41,701 bases of DNA from Gaiellales bacterium (GCA_012719395.1 JAAYAL010000055.1:1-41701); one strand, 5' to 3'; positions 7,549-15,624 are shown, numbered from the stretch's first letter. Translations and numbers: made by a program. Notes: generated by a model from the letters alone, not told the origin.

Positions 7549-8301
7549 ATTTTTCCACTCGTCCACCTCTACTTCGCCGGCAGCGTCCTCGGTCCGCTGA
7601 CCGACGCGGAGATCCTGGGTGCCATCCTGCCCGATGCCCTCATCCTGGCCGGCATCTCCTGGGAGGACAGTCACGCCATGGGGCCGCGGTTGTATCGGTA
7701 TGCCGTCGCCCGGCAACCGCACCTGACAGGGATGGCGCGTGCCGCGCTCACCCACGGCGCCTCGCCGCCGGGGTTGGATTACTTCGGGGACAAAAGTTGC
7801 GGCAAGGGGCATCCCGGATTCGCCTTCAGGTTGGGCAGTCTCATGGCTTCGCGGGCGGCCGGGGTGTGTCGGTTGCCGGAGGACCTGGGTCTGTGGAAGG
7901 CCCACAATTTCGTCGAGATGGCGGCCGAGGTGATCGTGTCTCGTGAGCACTCCCAGTTGGCCGGCCGTCTCCGTCAGGTGTTGGTGAGCTCCTTCGTGCT
8001 GGAGCCGGCCGCTGGTTTGGTGGCCGCGGCGCTGGAGGTGGAGAGGGATGCGGTGGCAGCCGCCCTCCGGCGGCTGCCGGGATACCTGGAATTGGGCAAT
8101 ATCTCGCCGCGCCGACTGGCGGCGAAATACCAGCTGCAATTGAACCACCGGCACGGAGTGAAAGGGGCGTGCCTGGAGGACTTGGAAGAGCTCATCAATG
8201 ACTGCATCCCGCTGGTGGAGCCGCGGCTGGAGGCGTTCTTAGACAAGAGCCGACGCGAGGTGCAGCACATGCTTGAAGGCTACCCGCTGCCCGCGGGCTG
8301 A
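7549..8301 (+). CDS. Histidine-rich protein, possible zinc-dependent phospholipase C-like hydrolase; ATT start
   Basis: The 250-residue protein opens with FPLVHLYFAGSVLG and continues with ILGAILPDA, SHAMG, ALTHG, KGHPGF and KAHNFVEMAAE. This series of spaced His/Asp residues resembles the metal-binding helices of the zinc-dependent phospholipase C family (PF00882-like), but I am not certain of the family. The C-terminal half is helical without clear motifs. The only ribosome site (GAAGGAG, 7536-7542) points to ATT at 7549, exactly where the conserved-looking VHLY start region begins; an upstream TTG at 7477 has no Shine-Dalgarno and would add 24 unlikely residues. It is followed closely by the Mut7-C gene. 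Confidence 0.6.
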   Translation: MFPLVHLYFAGSVLGPLTDAEILGAILPDALILAGISWEDSHAMGPRLYRYAVARQPHLTGMARAALTHGASPPGLDYFGDKSCGKGHPGFAFRLGSLMASRAAGVCRLPEDLGLWKAHNFVEMAAEVIVSREHSQLAGRLRQVLVSSFVLEPAAGLVAAALEVERDAVAAALRRLPGYLELGNISPRRLAAKYQLQLNHRHGVKGACLEDLEELINDCIPLVEPRLEAFLDKSRREVQHMLEGYPLPAG

Positions 8302-8321
8302 GCGGCTGTGGTGGGCGAGCC

Positions 8322-9110
8322 ATGCGCAGCGCCACCTTTCGTTTCTACGCTGAGCTCAACGATTTCCTGCCGTTGCCACTTCGGCAGAGAGACATTCCTT
8401 ACGAGTTCAGCGGGACGCCTGCGGTCAAGGATGCCGTTGAGGCTCAGGGAGTGCCTCACACCGAGGTGGAGGTGATCCTGGTGGACGGAACCTCGGTGGG
8501 GTGGGACTTTCGTCTGCAGGGGGGAGAGCGGGTGGCGGTGCTGCCCATGTTCGAGGCCTTCGACGTTTCTTCGCTGCTGCGATTGCGTGCGCGACCGCTG
8601 CGCGATCCCCGCTTCCTGTTGGACGTGCACCTGGGTAGGTTGGCCCGCTACCTACGGCTGCTGGGTTTCGACAGCCGCTACGGCTCTCACGCGGACGACG
8701 CGGAGTTGAGCGCGCTCTCGGCGGCGGAGTCACGCGTGCTTCTCACGCGGGACCGCGGGCTGCTCAAGCGAGGCGAGGTGACACACGGCTACTACGTGCG
8801 GGAGACGGATCCGGCCCGGCAACTGGAGGAGGTGGTGGAGCGCTTTGACCTGTGGGGGGCGGCGCGCCCCTTCACCCGCTGCCTGGTGTGCAACGGACCG
8901 CTTGAACCGGCTGATGCCTCGCAGGTGGCGGAGCGGGTGCCGCCCGGGGTGCGGGAGGAACAGCGAACGTTCACCCGCTGCAGGTGGTGTGGGCGGGTCT
9001 ACTGGCCGGGATCGCACCACGCCGCCATGACGCGGCGGCTGGAGGGACTGCGGCGAACCTGGGAAGGGCGGCAGGGCGGAGGAGGGCCGTGGCCTGCGTC
9101 GGCTGGATGA
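8322..9110 (+). CDS. Mut7-C RNase domain protein with N-terminal ubiquitin-like domain
   Basis: This 262-residue protein has two parts. Residues about 1-85 (ATFRFYAELNDFLP to GGERVAVLPMF) form a ThiS/MoaD-like beta-grasp domain (Mut7-C ubiquitin type). Residues about 95-240 are the Mut7-C RNase domain: FLLDVHLGRLARYLRLLGFD, the acidic SHADDAEL, and LLTRDRGLL, which form a PIN-like acidic active site. It ends with a zinc ribbon (CLVCNG then CRWCGRVYW, four cysteines). The domain architecture is widespread but its RNA target is unknown. ATG 8322 lies 20 nt after the upstream stop, so co-transcription is likely. The last 20 residues are low-complexity. Confidence 0.9.
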   Translation: MRSATFRFYAELNDFLPLPLRQRDIPYEFSGTPAVKDAVEAQGVPHTEVEVILVDGTSVGWDFRLQGGERVAVLPMFEAFDVSSLLRLRARPLRDPRFLLDVHLGRLARYLRLLGFDSRYGSHADDAELSALSAAESRVLLTRDRGLLKRGEVTHGYYVRETDPARQLEEVVERFDLWGAARPFTRCLVCNGPLEPADASQVAERVPPGVREEQRTFTRCRWCGRVYWPGSHHAAMTRRLEGLRRTWEGRQGGGGPWPASAG

Positions 9111-9135
9111 TCGCGGGGCGGCAGAACCGGACCGA

Positions 9136-9144
9136 TGCTACTAT
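9136..9144 (+). promoter_or_regulatory. Extended -10 promoter before the thymidylate synthase gene
   Basis: TGC followed by TACTAT (9139-9144) is a good extended -10; no clear -35 is seen. Start point near 9151 would give a leader of about 70 nt to ATG 9223. Confidence 0.4.
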
Positions 9145-9222
9145 CCTGGGACGACGCCTTCGCCCACACGAACGGCCGCGCCCCACGGCGTGGCGTTCCT
9201 GGCACCAGGAGCAGGGGAGCCA

Positions 9223-9909
9223 ATGCGCCCAACCTTGATAGAAGCCAAGACCCTGGACGAAGCCTGGTTCAGCGTGATCCGGGCCACCCTGGATGATGAT
9301 CATGCCTACTGGTACGAGATCCAGCGCGGCAGCTTCGAAGGGGGCGGCGTACGCCGCCAGTTGGCGTCGTTGACGCTCAGCGTGGAGTACCCGGAGACCC
9401 GCCCTCTGGCGCCTGTGGTACCCGATGGCATGAGCCCACCCACCACCAGCGACAACATCGAGAAGTACTTCGCCGAACAGCTCATGAACCCGGAGCCGGC
9501 GCCGAACGAGGACTACAACTACGCGCAGTTCATTGTTCCCCATCTCCCGCGCGTCATTGAGCTGATGGCCGCGACTCCCTTCACCAACCACGCCGTGATC
9601 AACGTGGGGGAGCCCTTCGTCCGTGCGGATGGAGCAGACGCGGAGCCCAAGGTCTACGAATTCCCGCCCTGCCTGCGCTGCCTCCACTGGGTGTTTCGCG
9701 ACGATCGTCTGCATCTCTACACCTACTGGCGCAGCTGGGACGTCTTTGCCGGGTTGCCGGAGAATCTGGGTGGCATGCAGCTCCTGAATGAGTATGTGGC
9801 CATGGAAGCGGGCTGCGAGACAGGCACCCTCAACGCCTTTTCCTCAGGAGCGCACGTCTACGGTTACCAGCTGGAGTTGGTGGAGACCCGGATCGGCATC
9901 CACCGCTGA
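9223..9909 (+). CDS. Archaeal-type thymidylate synthase (ThyA family)
   Basis: The C-terminal half carries the ThyA active site: FPPC (nucleophilic Cys), YWRSWDVF (phosphate-binding Arg, Ser and the Asp), GLPENLGG (the Asn that selects uracil) and AHVYGYQLE (His and Tyr binding the sugar). The length (228 residues) and motifs such as RGSFEGG, TRPLAPVVPDG, the TSDNIEKYF stretch and PENLGGMQLL fit the short archaeal thymidylate synthases rather than the 264+ residue bacterial enzyme; the bacterial ELLWFL region is absent. Expected reaction: reductive methylation of dUMP, with the folate or pterin donor unknown. The start is ATG 9223, preceded by CAGGGGAG; an in-frame ATG at 9190 lacks a site. 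A flavin-reductase-like gene follows 44 nt downstream. Confidence 0.8.
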   Translation: MRPTLIEAKTLDEAWFSVIRATLDDDHAYWYEIQRGSFEGGGVRRQLASLTLSVEYPETRPLAPVVPDGMSPPTTSDNIEKYFAEQLMNPEPAPNEDYNYAQFIVPHLPRVIELMAATPFTNHAVINVGEPFVRADGADAEPKVYEFPPCLRCLHWVFRDDRLHLYTYWRSWDVFAGLPENLGGMQLLNEYVAMEAGCETGTLNAFSSGAHVYGYQLELVETRIGIHR

Positions 9910-9953
9910 GCATATCTGACGATGCAGAGACCCCAAGAGGTACGGGAGAAGAT

Positions 9954-10532
9954 ATGAAGGCATCGCTTGGCGCAAACACTATTCTCCTGCCTACTCCCAC
10001 CATGGTAGTGGGCACCTACGACAGCTCTGGGCGACCCAACGTCATGACCGCGGCCTGGGGCGGCATCTGCTGCTCGGTGCCGCCGTGCGTGGCGGTGTCC
10101 CTTCGCAAGGCCACCTATACCTACGGCAACATCGTGGACAAGGGCGCCTTCACCGTCAGCATCCCCTCGGAGTTGTTCGTGAGGGAGGTTGACTACTTCG
10201 GCATTGTCTCGGGTCGCGACATCGACAAGTTCGAGGTCACGGGGCTTACGGCCGTGCACAGCGAGGTGGTCAACGCTCCGTACGTGGGGGAGTTTCCCCT
10301 GGTGCTGGAGTGTCTGGTCCTGCACACTTTCGAGATTGGCCTGCACACGCAGTTCATCGGCGAGATACTGGACGTCAAGATCGAGGACGACATGCAGGAC
10401 GAGCGCGGCAACCCGGATCCGCAGAAGGTTCTGCCCTGCACATATGCCCCCGGTGCTGGAGCTTACTACGGGTTGGGGAAGAAGCTGGGCAAGGGCTTCA
10501 TCGTCGGGCGAGAGGCCTACATGGGTCGTTAG
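9954..10532 (+). CDS. Flavin reductase-like / flavoredoxin FMN-binding protein
   Basis: The 192-residue protein matches the flavin reductase-like FMN-binding family: LLPTPTMVVGTYDSSGRPNVMTAAWGG at the N-terminus (split-barrel strands that bind FMN), then VSLRKATYTYGNI and GAFTVSIPSELFV. Members either reduce free flavin or act as one-electron flavoredoxins. It has a good GGGAGAAG ribosome site 2 nt from ATG 9954 and sits 44 nt after the thymidylate synthase gene, so it may share its transcript. A functional link to the synthase is only inferred from position. A short hairpin (CGGCTT-G-AAGCCG) follows directly after the stop. Confidence 0.85.
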   Translation: MKASLGANTILLPTPTMVVGTYDSSGRPNVMTAAWGGICCSVPPCVAVSLRKATYTYGNIVDKGAFTVSIPSELFVREVDYFGIVSGRDIDKFEVTGLTAVHSEVVNAPYVGEFPLVLECLVLHTFEIGLHTQFIGEILDVKIEDDMQDERGNPDPQKVLPCTYAPGAGAYYGLGKKLGKGFIVGREAYMGR

Positions 10533-10656
10533 TCGGCTTGAAGCCGCGCTTCACCCAGGCTCGGAACGCCCCGCTGACGATACTGGGAAAGGCCAAGGCG
10601 AAGGCCGGCGGCAAGCCAGCGGCCCCTACCCGATCGTGCAGCGCCGCGCGGTGGGC

Positions 10657-11802
10657 TCACGGTGCGGCGGAGGCCTCCAGGGAGAGGAAGCGGGCAAGTT
10701 CCTGCAACGCCTGCGGGAAGTCGCTGCGGCCCAGTCCCAGCCGCACGTGAGCGTCCCCGTACTCGTAGACGGTGGAGGGAAGCATCATCACGCCTGACTC
10801 CCTCACGAGGCGGGCACAGAAAGCTTCCGCCCCTTCCGGCCGCAGGAGCCGGGGAAAGCAGACAGTGCCACCCGCAGGGGGCGTGAGGCTGAACAACTGG
10901 GGATGGGTGGCGGCAAATTCGCCCAGCAGAACCGCATTGGCGGCCACCCGCTTGCGGTGGGTGGAGAGGAGGGTGTTGCGCGCGCGCAGCGCGACCAGGG
11001 CCAAGATCTCGCTGGGGGCCGCGGCACAGATGGTGGTGTAGTCCTTGAGTCGGGTGCAGGCGGTCAGCACCTCCTCGCTCCGGGCGGCCAGCCACCCCGT
11101 CCGCAGCCCGGCCAGCCCGAAGCTCTTGGACAATCCGCCCAGCGCTACCGCGTGGGCGGAGAGCTCCACGGCGGAGGGCAGGGTGTCGTGGCCGGGGAGG
11201 TCCAACCAGCGGTACATCTCATCTGAGAACACAAAGGCGCCGGCTTCCTCGCTCATCTCCACCATGCGACGGAAGTCATCCCCGTCCGGGAGGGAGCCGG
11301 TGGGATTGTGGGGGAAGTTGCAGACCACCAAGCGGGCGCCGGCCTGCAGCAGGGCCGCCAGATCCTCGGGGGAGAACTCCCACGCCTGTTCCTCGCGTGG
11401 TGTCCACGGCACGACTTCGGCACCCAGAGCGGACGCCACCTCGTAGAGCGATTGGTAGCCGGGGTAGGTGCAGATGACCCGATCGCCCGGGCGAACCAAC
11501 GCCAGCATGATCAGCAACACCCCTTCCTCCGGGACCACAGTCAGCACCTGTTCCGGGGTCAGTGAGCAGCCGGGAGAGCCGCTGCCGTAGAGCGTGGCGA
11601 TCTCGTCCCGTAGTGCCGGCAAACCCGCCGATTCCGTGTAGCCCAGGGAGAGGTTTGCCCAGCGCGTGCGGCACTCGTCGTCGGCCAGGGCGAGGAGCTG
11701 GGGCAGGGAGGGGCCGTCGCAGTCCGAGGCTGACAGCAGGTGGCGAGCGCCGAATTCGTACCTGGCGAAGTAGCGTTCCAGCGAGAAGGGACGGATGTTC
11801 AT
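10657..11802 (-). CDS. Class I/II PLP-dependent aminotransferase
   Basis: This 381-residue aminotransferase has YTESAGLPALRDEIA near the N-terminus, EEGVLLIMLALVRPGDRVICTYPGYQSLY (cofactor phosphate/ring region), the NFPHNPTGSLP loop, the FSDEMYR Asp that contacts the pyridine nitrogen, the lysine motif LGGLSKSFGLAGLRTGW (Schiff-base Lys in SLSKSFG-like context) and the C-terminal Arg in HVRLGLGR. Substrate specificity cannot be read. I use ATG 11802: a -10 box TATACT ends 7 nt upstream, suggesting a leaderless mRNA; in-frame codons further upstream (to 11922) would precede that promoter. It is divergent from the potassium transporter genes. Confidence 0.9.
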   Translation of the reverse strand: MNIRPFSLERYFARYEFGARHLLSASDCDGPSLPQLLALADDECRTRWANLSLGYTESAGLPALRDEIATLYGSGSPGCSLTPEQVLTVVPEEGVLLIMLALVRPGDRVICTYPGYQSLYEVASALGAEVVPWTPREEQAWEFSPEDLAALLQAGARLVVCNFPHNPTGSLPDGDDFRRMVEMSEEAGAFVFSDEMYRWLDLPGHDTLPSAVELSAHAVALGGLSKSFGLAGLRTGWLAARSEEVLTACTRLKDYTTICAAAPSEILALVALRARNTLLSTHRKRVAANAVLLGEFAATHPQLFSLTPPAGGTVCFPRLLRPEGAEAFCARLVRESGVMMLPSTVYEYGDAHVRLGLGRSDFPQALQELARFLSLEASAAP

Positions 11803-11809
11803 GGATACA

Positions 11810-11815
11810 AGTATA
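11810..11815 (-). promoter_or_regulatory. TATACT -10 box placing the aminotransferase start at its ATG
   Basis: Minus-strand TATACT (11815 to 11810) ends 7 nt before the ATG at 11802, so transcription should begin at or within a base or two of the start codon. No Shine-Dalgarno is possible in that space. The -35 region is poor. Confidence 0.45.
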
Positions 11816-11885
11816 GACTGCAGTCGCAGTCCGTTTCCCGGCGGGGCGGTGGGCTTGACGGCCCCAGGTGGCGGGAGTAAGTTGC

Positions 11886-13373
11886 ATGAGTTTGCGCGCA
11901 GAGCGGGCGGGCGGTGTGACATATGGATGGTCTGGTGCCGGGTGGCCGGGCATGAGCGCTCGGAGAAGGGAAGGGGCGGCAGGCTGGAGGGCTTCGGGCC
12001 TTGGTCGGCCCTTCTCCCGCTCCCCCCAGTCCTTGCTGGTCGGGGGCTTTGCCGCGCTTATCCTGCTGGGAGCGCTGCTGTTGTTGCTCCCCGTCAGCCA
12101 GGTGGGGGGGCGCGTCGGGCCCCTCGACGCCCTGTTTACCTCTACCTCGGCCGTGTGCGTCACCGGCCTGGTGGTGGCGGACACGGCCGAGGATTTCACC
12201 GTGTTCGGCCAAGTGGTGATTCTCATTCTCATCCAGGCCGGCGGATTAGGTGTTATGACCTTCGCCGCCCTGCTGTTCCGCGTACTGGGCCGGCGCCTGT
12301 CGCTCAGCACGCAGGCAGCCCTGCACGACTCCTTCTTTCAGCGCGACCTCGCCTCCGACTTCGGCGTGGTCTTCCGCCGCATCCTGGCCATGGTGGCCGG
12401 CCTGGAGGCCGCGGGCGCCCTGATCATCTTCCTGTCCTTGCTGAGGACGGAGACGGTGGGGCGGGCGGCCTACTCCGCCGTGTTCCACTCAGTCTCGGCC
12501 TTCTGCAATGCCGGGTTCTCCATCTACAGCAAGAACCTGGTCGAGGTGAGGGACAATCCCGTCATGCTGGCCACCATCATGCTGCTGATCGTCGCGGGCG
12601 GCCTTGGCCATGTGGTGCTGCGCGAGCTCTGGGAGAGGCTCGGGCGGCAGGTGGGCGGTTGGCGCCGGGGCCCAAGGCGCCTCAAGTCGGGGGTGGCTGA
12701 CGGGCTTTCCTACCACGCCCGCGTGGTCCTCCTTCTCACGACCGTGCTGGTGGTGGGCGGCACGGTCTTCATAGTCCTGTTCGGTCTGACCGGAGACGAG
12801 CCCACGGTGGGCGGCCGGGTCTGGCACGCCCTCTTCCAGTCCGTCACAGCGCGGACGGCGGGTTTCAACAGCGTGAACATCGCCGCCCTGCCTGTTGCCA
12901 CCTTGGTCCTGCTCTCCGCGCTCATGTTCGTGGGGGGCTCGCCCGCGGGGTGCGCCGGTGGTGTCAAGACCACCTCTCTGGCCGTCTACTTCGCGCAGTT
13001 GCGCGCCCTGCTGGGGCGCAACTCCGAGCCCAGGCTGTTGGGTCGCAGCATCAGTTCCGATACCATCCAACGCGCGGGACGGGTGTTTGTGCTGGCGGCC
13101 ACCTGGAACCTCCTGGGCATCATCCTGCTGAGTGCCACGGAGGCCGGTCCGCTGGGGGTCAACCTGGAGCACTTGGTCTTCGAGCAGATGTCGGCCTTCG
13201 GCACCGTGGGTCTGTCGGCAGACCTTACGCCGCGGCTCTCCGTCTTCGGGAAGCTGTGGATCATCGCAACCATGTTCGTGGGCAGGCTCGGTCCCCTGAC
13301 CCTGGCCACATGGGTGGCCTCAGGGCGGGCGCCCCGCGTACGGCATCCCGAGGGGAGGTTGATGATCGGATGA
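11886..13373 (+). CDS. KtrB/TrkH-type potassium (K+/Na+ coupled) uptake membrane subunit
   Basis: Integral membrane protein of about 495 residues with the four-fold M1-P-M2 repeat of Trk/Ktr/HKT transporters. The four pore loops are visible: SAVCVTGLVV, SAFCNAGFSIY, TARTAGFNSV and SAFGTVGLSAD, each with the filter glycine. The gating region SPAGCAGGVKTTSLAV follows the third repeat. KtrB-like features include FTVFGQVVILILIQAGGLGVMTF. The overlap (ATGA) with the next gene, a KtrA/TrkA regulator, fits a Ktr system. Start is uncertain: ATG 11886 follows GCGGGAG, whereas ATG 11952 gives the short N-terminus usual for KtrB but has no clear ribosome site. Confidence 0.9.
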   Translation: MSLRAERAGGVTYGWSGAGWPGMSARRREGAAGWRASGLGRPFSRSPQSLLVGGFAALILLGALLLLLPVSQVGGRVGPLDALFTSTSAVCVTGLVVADTAEDFTVFGQVVILILIQAGGLGVMTFAALLFRVLGRRLSLSTQAALHDSFFQRDLASDFGVVFRRILAMVAGLEAAGALIIFLSLLRTETVGRAAYSAVFHSVSAFCNAGFSIYSKNLVEVRDNPVMLATIMLLIVAGGLGHVVLRELWERLGRQVGGWRRGPRRLKSGVADGLSYHARVVLLLTTVLVVGGTVFIVLFGLTGDEPTVGGRVWHALFQSVTARTAGFNSVNIAALPVATLVLLSALMFVGGSPAGCAGGVKTTSLAVYFAQLRALLGRNSEPRLLGRSISSDTIQRAGRVFVLAATWNLLGIILLSATEAGPLGVNLEHLVFEQMSAFGTVGLSADLTPRLSVFGKLWIIATMFVGRLGPLTLATWVASGRAPRVRHPEGRLMIG

Positions 13374-14050
13374 GAGGCAAGAAGGTGGCCGTGGTCATAG
13401 GGCTGGGCCAGTTCGGCATTGCCCTGGCGCACACCCTCTCCCGTGAATGGGAAGTGCTGGCCATTGACATGGACCAGCAAAGAGTGGAGGCGGTGGCGGA
13501 CTCGGTGCACCGGGCGCTCGTGCTCGATGCCCGGGATCTGGAGGCCCTGCGCTCCGTGGTCTCCGCCGATTTCGATGAGGCCGTGGTCAGCATGGGGGAG
13601 AACCTGGAGGCCAGCATCCTGTCCACCCTCCACCTGCACCAGCTGGGGGTGAAGAGCATCAGAGCCAAAGCCATCTCCGAGGACCACGCCGCCATCCTGG
13701 AACTGGTGGGGGCGTCGCACGTGATCTTCCCGGAGAGGGAGACCGCGCGGCGTGTGGCGGAGCAGATGATGCGGCCCAACCTGGTGGACTTCTTGCCCTT
13801 GGAGGAGGACTACCTGATACAGGATGTGCCCATCCCGGAGGTGTTCGCCGGCCGCTCCATCGGCGAGCTCCGTTTGCGCACGCACTTCAACGCGCTGGTT
13901 CTGGCCGTGCGCCGTCTGGCGGAGCCGCACTTCCTCTTCCTACCCGGTCCGGACTACGTGTGTTGCGCCGGCGACGTCATGGTGATGGTCGGTCGGAGGG
14001 GAGATCTGGTGGCGTTGGCATCCAGCGCCAAACTGCCCCCCATGGAGTAG
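13370..14050 (+). CDS. KtrA/TrkA-type potassium uptake regulatory subunit (RCK domain)
   Basis: A soluble 226-residue nucleotide-gated regulator. The N-terminal RCK-N Rossmann domain begins VAVVIGLGQFGIALAHTL (GxGxxG) and has the acidic AIDMD at the end of the second strand, which contacts the adenosine ribose. The C-terminal RCK-C domain starts near residue 140 (IQDVPIPEVFAGRSIGELRLR). It forms rings under the KtrB channel and gates it with ATP/ADP or NAD(H). ATG 13370 overlaps the ktrB stop by four bases, with GGGGAGG about 12 nt upstream, so the two subunits are translationally coupled. Confidence 0.92.
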   Translation: MRGKKVAVVIGLGQFGIALAHTLSREWEVLAIDMDQQRVEAVADSVHRALVLDARDLEALRSVVSADFDEAVVSMGENLEASILSTLHLHQLGVKSIRAKAISEDHAAILELVGASHVIFPERETARRVAEQMMRPNLVDFLPLEEDYLIQDVPIPEVFAGRSIGELRLRTHFNALVLAVRRLAEPHFLFLPGPDYVCCAGDVMVMVGRRGDLVALASSAKLPPME

Positions 14051-14165
14051 ACGTGGCCGTTCTTTGCGGTCTCGTTTTCGCCATCGCCGCGGTGCGCGCC
14101 GAGGTGGCGGCGGGCCATTGCCTGTTGAGTTCCCTCCTGTCGCCTGAGGAGATGTGCCCTGCAAA

Positions 14166-14186
14166 GCGGTCTGAGAATAAGACCGC
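14166..14186. promoter_or_regulatory. Inverted repeat GCGGTCT-N7-AGACCGC
   Basis: Perfect 7-bp arms (14166-14172 and 14180-14186) around GAGAATA, 17 bp upstream of the -10 box of gdhA and overlapping its -35 position. It lacks a T tract, so an operator is more likely than a terminator for the potassium operon. The overlapping CGCC-TGA-GGCG adds a second small dyad. Confidence 0.4.
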
Positions 14187-14203
14187 CTGAGGCGCAGATG
14201 AAG

Positions 14204-14209
14204 TACAAT
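14204..14209 (+). promoter_or_regulatory. TACAAT -10 box for gdhA
   Basis: TACAAT with no recognisable -35. The inverted repeat at 14166-14186 occupies the -35 region, consistent with control by a repressor or activator. Confidence 0.4.
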
Positions 14210-14355
14210 GAAGTAGGGGTAGACGGGGGTCGTGTGCCCGCGGGTACGGGCATCCCGTTCTTGAGCGGACGGCGGGGGTCCTCCGGTGTCGAACAGCAAA
14301 TACTCTTCCCTGTGGCGATAGCGGCCGGCCACCCTCCGGGCAAGAAAGGAGCGCC

Positions 14356-15624
14356 ATGTCCACTGGGGTAGAGGCCTGCGACGAGAGCAAACTGCTGGAC
14401 GTTGCGTACATGCAGTTCAGGAATGCCGTCCAGCAGCTTGCATTGGACCCGGGCCTGGCTGACGTGCTGTGGAGGGGATCCCGTAGCTACATCGTGGAGT
14501 TCCCCGTGCGCATGGATGACGGACGCATCCGGGTCTTCAACGGCTACCGTGTGCAGCATTCCACGCATCGCGGCCCGGCCAAGGGCGGAATCCGCTTCCA
14601 TCCCAACGTGGACCTCAGCGATACCAAAGCGCTGGCGGCGCTCATGACCTGGAAGTGCGCGGTCATGAACATCCCTTTTGGAGGGGCCAAGGGTGGTGTG
14701 CAGTGCGACCCGCGGGCGCTGTCGCTGGGAGAGCTGGAGCGGATCACGCGGCGGTTCACGTGGGAAATCGCGCCCTTGATTGGGCCGGAACAGGATATCC
14801 CCGCCCCCGATGTCTCCACCAACGCCCAGGTCATGGCCTGGATCATGGATACCTACTCCATCCTGCAGGGGTACACCGTGCAGGGTGTGGTCACGGGCAA
14901 GCCAGTGGAGTTGGGCGGCAGCCTGGGGCGGGAGGCGGCTACGGCCCAGGGAGTGGTGTACAGCATCCGCGAGGCCTGCCTGGCTCGGGGGATTGATCTG
15001 GAGGGCGCCACCGTGGCCGTGCAGGGGTTTGGGAACGTGGGGTGGCACTCGGCTCGGCTGCTCTCCGAACTGGGATGTCGCATTGTGGGCGTGAGCGACG
15101 TGGACGGTGGCGTGCTCAACGAGAAGGGCTTGGACATCCCTGCTCTCAAGGCGTACGAGCGAGAGGCGGGCACCGTGGCCGGCGCGCCGGGCGCGGCCGG
15201 CATCGACAACAGCGAGTTGCTGCAGTTGGATGTGGACATTCTGGTTCCCGCCGCCATTGAGGGTCAGATCACGAAGGAGAACGCGGCGCGGGTCAAGGCG
15301 CAGATCGTGGCCGAGGGTGCCAACGGTCCCACCACGCCCTCGGCCGATGCCATTCTGGGTGACAAAGGCGTGTTCGTCATACCTGACATCCTGGCCAATG
15401 GCGGCGGGGTCACCGTGTCGTATTTTGAGTGGGTGCAGAACACCCAGAAGCTGTTCTGGCAGCAGGAAGACGTCAACATGCGCCTGGACAGCATCATGAC
15501 CCGTGCCTTCCATGAGGTGCTGGACATCGCTCAGCGCAACAAGGTGGACATGCGCACCGCCGCGTACATGCTGGCCGTGCAGCGCGTGGCGCGCGCGGCA
15601 GAGGTACGCGGGTTCTTCCCGTGA
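14356..15624 (+). CDS. gdhA: Glutamate dehydrogenase (Glu/Leu/Phe/Val family)
   Basis: Oxidative deamination of glutamate to 2-oxoglutarate, or the reverse. The 422-residue protein has the N-terminal substrate domain with GPAKGGIRFHPNVD (first active-site Lys), LMTWKCAVMNIPFGGAKGG (Lys of the family signature) and PAPDVSTNAQVMAW (catalytic Asp). The C-terminal nucleotide domain has VAVQGFGNVGWHSARLL (GxGxxG). The size and motifs fit the hexameric 45-kDa class. The start is ATG 14356 after AAAGGAGCGCC. It is transcribed alone. The acidic SDVDG at the end of the second Rossmann strand suggests NAD preference, which is inference. Confidence 0.93.
   Translation: MSTGVEACDESKLLDVAYMQFRNAVQQLALDPGLADVLWRGSRSYIVEFPVRMDDGRIRVFNGYRVQHSTHRGPAKGGIRFHPNVDLSDTKALAALMTWKCAVMNIPFGGAKGGVQCDPRALSLGELERITRRFTWEIAPLIGPEQDIPAPDVSTNAQVMAWIMDTYSILQGYTVQGVVTGKPVELGGSLGREAATAQGVVYSIREACLARGIDLEGATVAVQGFGNVGWHSARLLSELGCRIVGVSDVDGGVLNEKGLDIPALKAYEREAGTVAGAPGAAGIDNSELLQLDVDILVPAAIEGQITKENAARVKAQIVAEGANGPTTPSADAILGDKGVFVIPDILANGGGVTVSYFEWVQNTQKLFWQQEDVNMRLDSIMTRAFHEVLDIAQRNKVDMRTAAYMLAVQRVARAAEVRGFFP

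Larger units (their letters stand above)
14051..14355. other. 305-bp intergenic region before glutamate dehydrogenase
   Basis: No gene was recognised. It holds a 7-bp inverted repeat (14166-14186), a -10 box (14204-14209) and a leader of about 140 nt in which TGCCCG and CGGGCA can pair around a 6-nt loop. The leader ends with AAAGGAG, 4 nt before the ATG. I could not match the leader to a known riboswitch. Confidence 0.5.

Noticed and set aside
11855-11883. TTGACG-17-TAAGTT as a promoter for the KtrB gene
   Set aside because: The -10 is poor and the implied start point lies after the best-supported start codon at 11886; kept only as a possibility if ATG 11952 is used.
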